Source: Eimeria necatrix (taxonomy: Eukaryota > Apicomplexa > Conoidasida > Eucoccidiorida > Eimeriidae). Taken from it: DNA of 22,022 bases. Position 1 is the stretch's first letter, and every line of letters starts with the position of its first letter. The notes beneath the pieces are model-generated. The model was not told the origin of the DNA, did not search any database, and worked only from the letters and a program-made list of their open reading frames with translations. This document shows positions 9,664-19,470 of this stretch, piece by piece. The stretch spans positions 15,989 to 38,010 of the forward strand of contig NW_013655311.1 of the NCBI RefSeq assembly GCF_000499385.1, given 5' to 3'. The translations under genes and the position numbers were made by a program.

Positions 9664-9936
9664 CAGGCCTTGGCGCTGCGCGCCCGCGCTTGCCGAGGGC
9701 CTCGGGTGTACATACAGCTGCGGCTGCAGCCTGCCCCTGTAAGCGCCGGTCGAGGGTCGGCGCTGTGCTGCAGCAGCAGCAGCAGCAGCAGGTCCCGAAG
9801 CAAAGAGTGCAGCAGCAGCAGCAGCAGCAGCAGGCCCGCTGCCGCTGCTGCTGCTGCTGCGCGCCCACGGCACCTGCAGCGAGGGGCCGACGCCCCCCGT
9901 AAAGGCTGACGCCGACAAGATCCTGCGGGCGGAGCA

Positions 9937-9976
<40 letters not shown>

Positions 9977-10248
9977 CTCTGCAGCCCAGGCTGCACTGTG
10001 TTTGCTGCTGCTGCTGACGCTGCTGACTGAGGAGACGCAAGCGGTGCAGCCAGCGTCACGTTGGAGCCCAGCGAAGGCCCCGGGGGCAGCAGCAGCTGCT
10101 GCTGCTGCTGTTGCTGCTGTTGCTGCTGTTGCTGCTGCTGCTGCTGTTGCACGCGTTGCTGCTGCTGCTGCTGCAGCACAGACGGCCGCAGCCTCAGGGG
10201 CTGCGGCCGCTGCTGCCACACCGTCTTCTGTGGGAGCTCTTCATCCAT
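6366..10248 (-). CDS. Large Gln/Ala/Ser-rich protein, four exons, 1115 aa
   Basis: Not recognised. ATG at 10248 (MDEELPQKTVWQQRPQPLRL). Exon 1, 10248-7228 (1007 codons), is mostly poly-Q, poly-A and poly-S joined by ordinary segments such as GGLLTRASAAGHSLLGFGRQ, HGFSLHRARLSLRRLAAAFG and LRWQDILGVPQGTVAALLP. A nuclear-localisation-like PPPKRKQSR lies near residue 478. Exon 2, 7058-6969 (30 codons), is AINSLIATFNALDLQGP plus Ala. Exon 3, 6766-6665 (34 codons), is GPLVYCLEALPMAAREL then KLSSSQNELLQKARDA. Exon 4, 6500-6366 (44 codons plus TAA), is ETHLQRLVNRMQRRQK, 13 Gln and HEATLVVPVYGDGVA. All junctions are phase 0. Donors are GTACGT, GTAAAT and GTAGGG. The non-repetitive helical C-terminus is probably the functional core. 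The basic motif suggests a nuclear protein (inference). Confidence 0.78.
6554..6664. repeat. TTTAGGG array inside intron 3 of the 1115-aa gene
   Basis: Imperfect TTTAGGG units on plus (AAACCCT in the sense of the gene) sit directly behind the donor GCT|GTAGGGCTAAACCC. The acceptor end of this intron (6501-6540) is a CTG tract instead of telomeric repeat, so this intron carries only the 5' half of the LipA-type architecture. Confidence 0.75.
9706..9717. other. GTGTACATACAG, recurrent palindrome-like motif inside exon 1
   Basis: One of five GTGTA-NN-TACA(C/G) sites within 5.4 kb. Here it lies inside an open coding frame (QPQLYVHPRP on the minus strand), so it is not used as a donor in the model given. 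Confidence 0.35.
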
Positions 10249-10928
10249 TGCTGCCGCTGCTGCTGCTGGCGCTGCTGCTGCTGCGAGGCCGCGCCGTTGT
10301 TAGCTTGCACGTGCTGCAGCTGCCACACTGCTGCTGCTGCTGCTGCTGCTGCCTGCCGCAGTCGGCCCCCTCAGAGGCTGCCCTTGCGGCTGTCTCGGCA
10401 GCAGCCACGCCCTGCGGTGTACGTACACCTCGCAAGGTTTGCAGAGCTGGGCGTTTCCGTGCTCCCAGAAAAATAGGCAGGAGGCTTCGCAGCAAAAGCA
10501 GCAGTTGCTGCTGCTGTTGCTGCAGCAGCAGCTGAGTGCATGCGCGCTGCTGCTGCTGCTGCTGCTGCGGGGTCGTTTGCTGCGCGCGCATGCAGTCGCC
10601 AGCCGGCTACTGCTGCTGCAGCAACGAGTCAGGAAGCCAAAGTTCCTATATGAGGCGGCGGCAGCATATTTGGGGGGATGGGCGCAAAGGCGCAGCTGGC
10701 GGCTCTGCTGCTGCTGCTGCTGCATGCGGCGGCAGCAGCAGCAGAAGCTTCTGCAGCAGCAGTGCTCTCCCGTCGCCCCAGCGCTGCTGCTTGTCCTGCG
10801 TCCCCCAGTTCATAAATAGAATATAAAATGAAAATGGAGCTGCTTCAGCTCCTTTGAGGGGTGCTGCATGCGCAGACGCCACTGGCTCGGCCCCGTTGCT
10901 GCTGCTGCAGCACAACAACCCCACCCCT

Positions 10929-10959
<31 letters not shown>

Positions 10960-11106
10960 TAGCGCCCACCAGTAGAACCCAGCGCTCTCAGCGCTGCAGC
11001 CCCTTCTAAGGGCTCTGCTGCCTCTGCGGCGTTCTGGCGCCAGCGGGTGGGAACTTGCTGCGGCGGGGCTGGTGTGGGGCAAGTTCCCAGCTGCTGCTGC
11101 TGCCAA

Positions 11107-11145
<39 letters not shown>

Positions 11146-11283
11146 AGCAAGCTGCTGCTGTACTGCCCTCACGCAGCGGCCCAAGCAGCCCCAAAGCTAG
11201 CCTGTCCCGGGCCCTACTCCTAAGGGCTAATGCCCATGCTGCCAAGCAGCAACTGCAGTTAGAAGGCCCCCAGGGCCTTTAGT

Positions 11284-11290
<7 letters not shown>
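10249..11290. other. Upstream region of the 1115-aa gene; no firm exon
   Basis: CTG/CAG tracts (10260-10290, 10328-10352, 10545-10570, 10708-10745, 10930-10960, 11092-11145) with short unique stretches. The AT-rich stretch around 10805-10840 and the recurrent palindrome GTGTACGTACAC at 10417-10428 are the only non-repetitive signals. On the minus strand that palindrome reads GCGAG|GTGTACGTACACCGCAG, which could be the donor of an untranslated or missed upstream exon. Confidence 0.4.
10678..10815 (+). CDS. Possible short signal-peptide ORF (45 aa)
   Basis: ATG at 10678 gives [20 protein letters not shown], then an Ala/Ser-rich stretch with SRRPSAAACPASPSS and stop. The N-terminus has the charge and hydrophobic pattern of a cleavable signal peptide, as at the start of many coccidian secreted proteins. 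It could be the first exon of a secreted protein or chance translation of a CTG/GCA tract. No partner exon was found downstream. Confidence 0.2.
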   Translation: MGAKAQLAALLLLLLHAAAAAAEASAAAVLSRRPSAAACPASPSS

Positions 11291-11321
<31 letters not shown>

Positions 11322-11666
11322 TAGGTCTTTGATGACGCTGCAGCGCGAATTCCCTGAAGGGCAAGCACTGCCGCCTCAGCTAGCTGTTACATCCGATCCC
11401 GTAGCTAGCCAACTATTTAGCTGCTGCACCTTTTGCTAGCTAGCTAGCCGGCTGGCTAGCTAGCTAGCTAACTGGCTAGCTAGCTAGCTGTTGCTGCCCC
11501 GCCCCGCAAAGGCACTGAATCCTAGAGCCACTAAGCCAATACGCTCCCCAGTAAGTTGCTGCCTAAAGTCAGTACTAGGGTTTAGGGTTTAGGGTTTAGG
11601 GTTTAGGTCTTGGCGAACGAAGTAACTTAGCGGTCATGTTCGCTTGGCTACGTGCTGCCCTCAAAT

Positions 11667-11709
<43 letters not shown>

Positions 11710-12276
11710 GGCAAGCAGGCGCGGGTGGCTTCGCATATGCAGGCGGCAGCAACACTTGCTGCAGCGGCTCGGCCAAAAACAAGTTGCTTCAAATGGCTAG
11801 CTAGTCAGCCAGCCCTTGGCTAGCTCTAGCTAGTTCGCTAAGCAGCTAGCTAGGCGGGCAGGGACGCCCTTGGCTAGCTAGCTAGCTAGCTAGCTAGCTA
11901 GCTGGTTGGCTAGCTAGCTGGTTGGCTAGCTGGCTAGCTAGCGGGGCAAGCTAGCTACCTCAGCGGGTCGACTAGCTAGCTCGCCCGGCGAACAACAGCT
12001 TCTAGCTAGCTAGCTAGATCCTTAGCTAGCTAGCCAACTACCTAGTGCAGCTACCTAGCTAGCTAGCTAGCTAGCTACTGCAGTTGCCTAGCTAGCTAGC
12101 TAGTGCAGCTACCTAGCCAGCTAGCTAGCTACCTAGCCAGCTAGCTACCTACCTAGCCAGCTAGCTAGCTACCTAGCCAGCTAGCTAGCTACCTAGCCAG
12201 CTAGCTAGCTGGCTAGCTATCCAGCTGGCTGGCTAGCTGGCTAGCTAGCTAGCTGGCTAGCTGGCTAGCTAGCCGG
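11291..12276. repeat. Non-coding interval with GCTA tetranucleotide arrays
   Basis: CAG tract at about 11284-11320. A first (GCTA)n array is at 11435-11490, and TTTAGGG x4-5 at 11575-11607. A CTG tract is at 11672-11710. A long GCTAGC-rich array runs from about 11791 to 12280. The right part (12090-12215) has a higher-order unit of about 20 nt, CTAGCCAGCTAGCTAGCTAC, in several tandem copies. TGGC variants enrich toward the right end. No exon seen. It separates the upstream side of the 1115-aa gene from the 3' end of the NOC1 gene. Confidence 0.9.
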
Positions 12277-12430
12277 CTAGGCAAGGAGTTCCTCGAGCCC
12301 GTCGGCGTCGGCGAAAGGGGTGCCGCCGAGGGCCCTGCGCTCCAGCTGCAGCCGGAGCTGTTTTGTCTTCTTATCGCCGCGGCTCTTTTTGCTGCTGCTG
12401 CTGCTCTCCTCCTCTTCCTCTTCTTCCTCC

Positions 12431-12462
<32 letters not shown>

Positions 12463-12622
12463 GTCGCTGTCCTCGCCAGACTCTGAGGCCTCAGCAAAAG
12501 AGTCTTCAGAATCTTCCAGACTTTCTTCCTCGCTTTCGCCGCCCCCGAGCTGGCGGGCCTGCTGCGCCAGGAAGGCGTCCACCTGCGCAGGCGCGGCCCG
12601 CAGCAGCAGCAGCAGCAGCAAT

Positions 12623-12665
<43 letters not shown>

Positions 12666-12961
12666 AAGCGGCGCCCATACAGCGGCAGATGGAGGGGCGC
12701 GCACGCCGCAGAAGCAGTAGCAACAGCAGCAGGCACACAGCAGCAGCAGCGGCAGTGCCCATGCAGCAGAAGCAGCACAAGCAGCGGGGCCCAGCTAGCA
12801 GCAGCAGCAGCAACAGCAGCAGCGGTGGCAGCAACTGCTGCGCAGAGTTGTAGAAGTCAGGGGGGCAGCAACGCCCGCCGCAGCAGCAAAGCGGCACTTG
12901 CACATGAGCAAGCCTTCTGTCAAGCACTCCAGCAGCTGCCGTAACAGCAGCGGCGCAAACT

Positions 12962-13017
<56 letters not shown>

Positions 13018-13648
13018 GTGCTTCCGACCTCGTCGTCGCTGAAGGCTTCGTCTTCTTCTACTTCCTCTGCCGAGGCCTCCGCGTCGCTGTCACTTCCTCC
13101 TGCCTCGTCAGCTGCAGCAGCAGCACGGCGCCGTTTGTGCTGCAGCTGCCCAGCAGCAACTACGCGGTCCTGTGCACAGCAGCAGCAGCAGCAGCAGCAG
13201 CAAGGCGGCAAGAGCATTTTCCCCAAGGCCTCATCCAGAAGGCCGCGTTCAGGAAGACGCGGCAGCAGCAGCAGCAGCAGCAGCAAGGCGGCAGCAGGAG
13301 CAAACGTAGCAATAGCAGACAGCATCACAGCAGTGGCAGCAGCAGCAGCAGCAGCAAACAGCAGCAGCTGCTGCCTACAAGGAAGTACTGCCGGATAAAT
13401 TCCCTCTCTGGGTCGGCTTCGTGGCGTTGCCAGTAGCGGGTAGAGTTTAGAGAGATGCGCTGGCCTTCTTGCTGCTGCTGCTGCTGCTCCTCGTGCTGCT
13501 GCTTTTGGTGCCGCCGTTTCTGCTGCTGCTGCTTTTGCTGCTGCTGCGGGGCCTTGTAGGCCAAGTCGTCGAGGACTCCTGAGTTTGTGACGGAGCGCAG
13601 CGTCTGCACAATTGCTGCCTCATCAACTGCAGTCGGGTCTAAATCCCC

Positions 13649-13681
<33 letters not shown>

Positions 13682-13815
13682 TGCTTTGCTGCTGTAAGCA
13701 GCAACTAGCCTAGCAGCAGAAGAAGCCACCCGCGGGTGGTAGCTTGCTGCGCAGGCCAGCACTTCCCACAGCCGCGTCTCCGCCGCCTGAAAGTAGTGAA
13801 GACAAGACATAAGCC

Positions 13816-13848
<33 letters not shown>

Positions 13849-14186
13849 ATGTTGCGGCTGCCGCCGCTGCTACTATTGCTGCTGCTGCTGGTGCTGCAGC
13901 ACGGCAGGACAGATGCAGGCTGATGGAGCGGAAAATGAAAAAGCTATTGCCCCAGAGGCATAGAAAAGTAAGAGCAGCAGAGCAGACAAAAGAGGCAGCA
14001 GAAGCAGAAGCAAACACGGCAGCAGCAGCAGCTCTTTTGCTGCCCCCTGCGTACGTACTCGCGTGAAGCGGGGGTCTCTCTTTTCGGGTGTATAGACACA
14101 AGGAGCCTCAGCTCCTGCTGCTGCTGCTGCTGCTTCATCTTGAGGCTGGGAAGCCTCGAGAGAGTCGTCGTCGTCTGGGGCATCCT

Positions 14187-14217
<31 letters not shown>

Positions 14218-14862
14218 AGTTATTCACGTCCGAGCCGCTGGGAGGGAAGCAGGCGTTCGCCTCCTAGCTGCTGCTGCTGCTGCACCTCACTGCTGCTGCT
14301 GTACTCACTGCCACGATCTCGTCCGTTTGCTGCAGCTGCGCCTCTCCCTGAGACAGCAGCAGCCTCAGCTGCGGGTGCTGCTGCAGCACTCCCTGCACAA
14401 TCTGCAAAGAAGCTGCTGCCAGTCCAGGCGTAGCGTAGAAGAGGCTAGTCTGCAGCAACACCCGCAGCAGCAGCAGCAGCAGCAGCCGCAGTGCTGCTCC
14501 GGCCGTCCTTCACTTGCAGCTGCTACTGCTGCTGTTACGGCTGCCGCTACGGCTGCTGCTGCTGCTGCTGCTGCTGCTGATGCTGCGAGTGTTGCTGCGG
14601 TGCAGCAAACTTCAGCTGCCTGCCCTCACCTGCAAGAGCCGCTTGATCAGTGCTGCCTTGCGCGAGTCGTTGGTGTCCTGCAGCAGCAGCCGCAGCAGCA
14701 GCAGCAGCAGCCCGCCGCGGCTGCCGGAGTGCAGGCCCGCGTGCTGCGGCTGCAGCTGTTCGTACACCACACGAGAAAGCCGGTCTGGGCTGTGGCTGCG
14801 AAGCAAAGAGCAGCAGCAGATGCAGCACCCAACGTTGCGTCAGGCCACGCAGCAGCAGCAAA

Positions 14863-14899
<37 letters not shown>

Positions 14900-15198
14900 C
14901 AGCAGAACCAGCAGCAGCGCCCCCCAAGACTACATCTGCAACAGAGAGTCGTTGTCGGAAGCTCTGTAAGTAGCAGCACGCGAAGCCTGGGATGCAAATG
15001 GTGACGAGCGGCAGCAGCAACAGCAGAGCAGCAGCAGCAGCGTGCTTGCTGCTTCAGGAGACATGTAAGGAAGAGCCCGCAGCAGCCCCGACAGCAGCAC
15101 CCGCACAATCCTGTTGCAGCAGGAAGCAAGATACAAGGGAGGCAGCACTGCCAGCTGCTTCTTGCGAGCAGCATTTGCTGCTTCGCCTTCGTCGGCAC

Positions 15199-15229
<31 letters not shown>

Positions 15230-15832
15230 TCTGGGCCCCAGCGCTTGCTGCAGCACCGGCTGTAGAGACACCCCAAACTCCGCAAGCCGACGGAAGACTG
15301 TCAAGTAGCTGCTCACCAGCCGCGCCACAGCAGCTCCGTCTCCCCTGCAGCAGCAGCAGCTTCAGCAGCAGCAGCAGCAGCTTCAGCAACAGCAGCAGCC
15401 CGCACAGCAGCAGCAGCTTCTACAGCAGCAACAAGCAGCACCCTCCTCTGCTGAAGCCTTTGCAGCTGTGCAGCAGCGAAAAAAGCGCCAGCTGCAGCAG
15501 CAGCAGCAGCAACGCCAGGAGCAGCCCCCCACTTTCCAGCAGCATTTGCAGCTGCAGCAGCAGCAACAGCAGCAACTGCAGCAGCGCCTCACTCCGTGAA
15601 GAGAAGCTCTGAAAGGAAAAGAAGTCCCCGGTAGACGGCCTGCAGCCCTGCAGCAAACTTGGGGGGCAGCAGCAGATCGTAAGCGCGAGCTGCTGCTTCG
15701 ACTTTCCGTTGCTTCTCGCTGCTGCTGCTGCCGCTGCTGCTTCTCTGCAGCAGCAGCCTCAGCAGCTCCCTGGCCCTTGCTGCAGTGCGCGAGGTAAGCA
15801 GCTTATTGGGCGCGGCGGCAGCAAGGTCGCCG

Positions 15833-15871
<39 letters not shown>

Positions 15872-16104
15872 AGCTCGTGGCGCCGGTACTTGAAGCGCGC
15901 CGGCAGCCGCTGCTTCGAGTGTCTGTACACCGACAGCAACCCGAAGCAAGCTTCTGCTGCATGCGTTTTTCCCTGCTGCAGCACAGCAGCAAGCCGCTGC
16001 TCCACAAACTCTGCTGTGTAAGCAGCAACTACGGGCAGCATGGGCCGGTGTCTGCGCAGCACGAGCGCCAGCTGCAGCGACGCGCAAGACGCCACCTGAG
16101 ACCC

Positions 16105-16149
<45 letters not shown>

Positions 16150-16406
16150 GCAGCAAAGGACGCATACATAAAGCAGCAACACCGGAGGCACCAGGTGCCA
16201 TGCAAAATGCACAATCAACGCTAGTGGTGTACACAAGCAGCAGCAACAAGAGCAGCAACGACAGCTGCAGCAGCAACAGCAGCAGCAGCAGCAGCAATAG
16301 CCCTTCTGCTTCTCCAATCCCCAGCATCAGCAGCAGCAGTCCGCAAAGCACCAGAGCAGGTGAGCAGCAGCAGCAGCTGTCTTCACAGCACACGAGCAGG
16401 CCAGCA

Positions 16407-16454
<48 letters not shown>

Positions 16455-16605
16455 ACCTTTCCCTCCTGAGCTGCAAGCCTTGAAACGAGGAGAGACAGCA
16501 GCTGCTGCTCCTGCTCCGGCTTTCTTATCAGCAGCTGAGCAGCAAACTTTAAGGAGCGGTTGGCGAGGGCCGAAATGCTGTCTTCAGATAGCGCCCGCAG
16601 CACCT

Positions 16606-16646
<41 letters not shown>

Positions 16647-17367
16647 GGGAGCAGCAGCAGCAACACAAGAAGGTGAAAGTGGCGGCAAACGCCAACGCTC
16701 AGCAGCAACAGCAGCGGCAGCAGCAAGAAAAGTTTCACTTGAAACTTAGCAGCAAGAGTAGCGCCGCTGCGCTGCCGGACTGCTGTTGCATTGCTTCATT
16801 CAAAGCTGCTGCTGCTGCTGCTGTCGCTGCTGCTGCTGCTGCTGCTGCATGCGTACCGTTACGAAGGCGTTGTAGCGCTGCGCAAGCATCTCCTCGAAGC
16901 GCCACAGCAGCAGCAGCTGCAGCAGCGCAACTGCAGCAGCTCTGGCGGGTTCCTTTTTATTTTGCTGCTGCTTCTGGGGCTCGCGGTGTGTCTTCTGCTT
17001 CTTCTTCGGCTGCTGCTGCTGCTGCTGCTGCTGCTGCAGCTGCTGCTGCAGCAGCGGCAGCAGCTCGGTGACGCGGTCCAGCAGCCACTGCGGGTGCTGC
17101 AGCACGCCCTGCAGCTTCCTAAAGGAAGGCAGCAGCAGCGGGCCAGAGAAAAGCTCGAAAAGTTGTGCTGCTGCAGCATGTGCTTCGGATCTGCTTCTGG
17201 AAGCAGCATGCTGCAGCAGCAGCAGCAGACATTTGCTGCTGCAGATGGGCGCCTCCTGCGTCAGCAGCACCAGCGAAGACACTTCGTCTCCGCGTGTGGG
17301 GCCCTTTTGCTGCTCGCCTCTTGCTGCTGCTGCTGCTCCCTTGCGCCACGGCTTCGCTCCCGACTGC

Positions 17368-17400
<33 letters not shown>

Positions 17401-17530
17401 AGCAAACCAGCATTCTTAAGCATCCAGCGATGCTCTGCGTCCGTCTCCAGCAAAGCGTGGAGCCTGTTGGTCACGTGCTGCAGCGCCCTGTCCCCCACAG
17501 CTGCCCAGAGGGGCCAGTCCACGCTGCTGC

Positions 17531-17568
<38 letters not shown>

Positions 17569-18080
17569 TGTTTGCTGCTGCAGGGAATGTGCAGCTCCAT
17601 TATTGCGCTCTCTGCGCCTTTCGTTGCCGCGTGCCAGGGGCCCTTGCCCCAATTGTCTAGCCACTGCAGCACGTCTTCTTGCTGCAGCAGCTCGTCTGCT
17701 GCTGCTGCTGCTGCTGCTGCAGCGTCCGAGTGTGATGCAGCGAGAAAGGGAGTGCCTGCAGTTCCTGCAGCAGCAGCAGCAGGCTTCGCGCTGCTGCTGC
17801 TTGGACCGCTGATGAAGTTTCTTGCGCGCTGCTGCTCCTGCTGCTGCTGCTGCTGCTCCCTCTTCTGCTTTTGCTGCTGCCAGCGATCCCAGCGCCTCGC
17901 TGAAGCGTCCTTTATATGCCGCTGCTGCAGCGCCGCCTTCACCTGCTGCTGCAGCTGCTGCTGCTCATCTTTTACCGCTGCATGGTCGTCCTGCTGCTGC
18001 GGCTGCTCTTGCTGCTGATGCCGCCGTTTCTGCTGGGGAGGCTGCCGCTGTTGCTGCGGCTTCCTGTGTCCCTCGGCGTC

Positions 18081-18119
<39 letters not shown>

Positions 18120-18256
18120 CTTGGGCTTGCTGCCGGCATCAGGCCTGCTGCTGCTGTGCTTCTTGTCGAATCTTTGCTTGGGAGGGCCCCCACGGTTGTA
18201 GGGGGCCCCTCGTTTGCCTCGGGTCCCAGGCTTCCCGCGGGCCCTGCCGTTGCTGC

Positions 18257-18291
<35 letters not shown>

Positions 18292-18398
18292 TTAATAGGG
18301 GCACTAGAGTGGCGCTTCAGTCCCCCCGGGGGCCTTGAGCCTCCTCGTGAGGGCCTGTGCCCCGCCCTTGCAGCATTCCCTTTGCGGTGTACAGACAT
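12277..18398 (-). CDS. MAK21: NOC1/MAK21/CEBPZ-family nucleolar ribosome-biogenesis protein, ten exons, 1296 aa
   Basis: CBF/Mak21-family protein. In yeast it partners Noc2 in early nucleolar 60S pre-ribosomes. Exons: 18398-16857, 16603-16457, 16095-15593, 15344-14934, 14795-14630, 14449-14309, 14184-14059, 13786-13379, 13169-13029, 12582-12277. All phases agree (3891 nt with stop). Family landmarks in order: DEVSSLVLLTQEAP (about 371); LLLLWRFEEMLAQRYNAFVT, then VLRALSEDSISALANRSL across exons 1/2; VYRGLLFLSELLFTE; ARLVSSYLTVFRRLAE and RVLLSGLLRALPYMSPEA (exon 4); SPDRLSRVVYEQL and KAALIKRLLQ (exon 5); YTPEKRDPRFTR|AAETRLWEVLACA (exons 7/8), the core CBF domain; REFIRQYFL; acidic tail and terminal GGTPFADADGLEELLA. 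Poly-Q/S/A insertions explain the extra length over the roughly 1,000-1,050 aa usual in the family. ATG at 18398 chosen; the frame stays open upstream to about 18563 without another ATG. The exon 9 start is the least certain boundary. Confidence 0.93.
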
Positions 18399-19179
18399 TG
18401 AGGTGCTGCTGCTGCAGCTGCTGCCGCTGCTGCTGCTGCTGCTGCTGCGACACCGTTCAAGAGCAATTCGTGCTCTTAAAAAAGACTTTTCTACAGCAGA
18501 AGCCCAGCTGCCACGGACTCCGTAAGAATCGATGCTGCTGCTGCTGCTGCTGCGGGGCCCCACAGTGCAGCCTCCCGGCCTCAGCTGCTCTAAATCCTTT
18601 AGGACCCCCTCCTTTTTTCAACTCCAATTATTTTTGCTGCTGCTGCAGAAGCAGAAGATGGGCAGTTCTCCCCTGCAGCAAAGCGCCGCCAGCAGGGGCC
18701 CCTTGGGCGCTGCTGCTGCTGCTGCTGCTGCTCACGCCTCCGCCGCCGACTGCTGCACTGCATTTGAACTATTCTGTCTATGTCTGGCAAATATACTGCA
18801 GCAAATATTACAGTTTTTGTTTTGTGTTGCTCAGCGACCGCAAATAGGGTGGCGGAGTCGGGAGCAGCAGCAGCAACAGCAGCGCGAGATGCAGCAACAG
18901 GAGCAGCAGCAGCAAGAGCGGCTGCAGCGGGAACGCTTAATCACCGGCTTCCCATGAAGGCTTGCGTATTTCAACTGCTGCAGCAGCAGCAGCTGCTGCT
19001 GGTGCAGCCGCACCTGCTGCAGCACTAGCAGCAGCGGCATTGCAGGCGTTTCTCACTTCAGCAGCAGGGGCCCCCCATGCATGCAAACTGCAGCACTGAG
19101 GCCCTCAAGGTGCAGCAGCAGCGCAGCTAAAACCCCCAAGGTGCAGCAGCAGCGCAGATATACCGGGGGAAGGGCCACA
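18399..19179. other. Region upstream of the NOC1 gene; no supported exon
   Basis: CTG tracts (18425-18450, 18533-18553, 18711-18733), an AT-richer stretch at about 18595-18640 and 18765-18840, and CAG tracts at 18863-18920 and 18975-19030. A short direct duplication of a block around AAGGTGCAGCAGCAGCGCAG occurs at about 19108 and 19138. The two AT-rich stretches are the likeliest promoter sites for NOC1 (inference); no known motif was identified. Confidence 0.45.
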
Positions 19180-19470
19180 GCTAGCCACAGCTAGCCAGAG
19201 GAAGCAACAGCTAGCTACTACAGCTAGCCGTAGCTAACCGCAGCTATCCAAAGCTAGCCATAGCTAGCCGCAGCTAGCTATAGCTAGCCACAGCTAGCCC
19301 CAGCTAGCCACAGGGAGCCGCAGCTAGCTACAGGGAGCCACAGCTAGACGCAGCTAGCCATAGCTAGCCACAGGGAGCCAATGGGAGCCACGGCTAGCTG
19401 CAGCTAGCCACAGCTAGCCACAGCGGGCCGTGGGCATCAGCCACAGTCAGTTGCAGCTAGCCATTTCCTT
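19180..19470. repeat. Degenerate CAGCTAGCCA array
   Basis: About 25 tandem, diverged copies of a unit of roughly 10-12 nt (CACAGCTAGC, with GGGAGCCA, TAGCCATAGC and similar variants). It shares the CTAGC core with the GCTA arrays at 11.4-12.3 kb but has a longer period and more divergence. Confidence 0.85.

Noticed and set aside
11791..12280. CRISPR array or integron-like repeat
   Set aside because: There are no unique spacers of constant length; these are tetranucleotide satellites in a eukaryotic nuclear genome.
14930..15060. An extra intron in NOC1 exon 4 between LPYMSPEA and the SPDRLSRVV exon
   Set aside because: The TTACAG at about 14964 is a good acceptor, but no donor in matching phase was found, and the unspliced length agrees with the family spacing.
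18399..18563. Upstream extension of NOC1 exon 1
   Set aside because: The frame is open (VRGSWASAVEKSFLRARIALE) but there is no ATG above 18398. It could be coding only if an upstream exon splices in, which I could not find.
18532..18957. Plus-strand 141-residue open frame upstream of NOC1
   Set aside because: It starts in a CTG tract, shows no family features and ends in CAG repeats; more likely non-coding.
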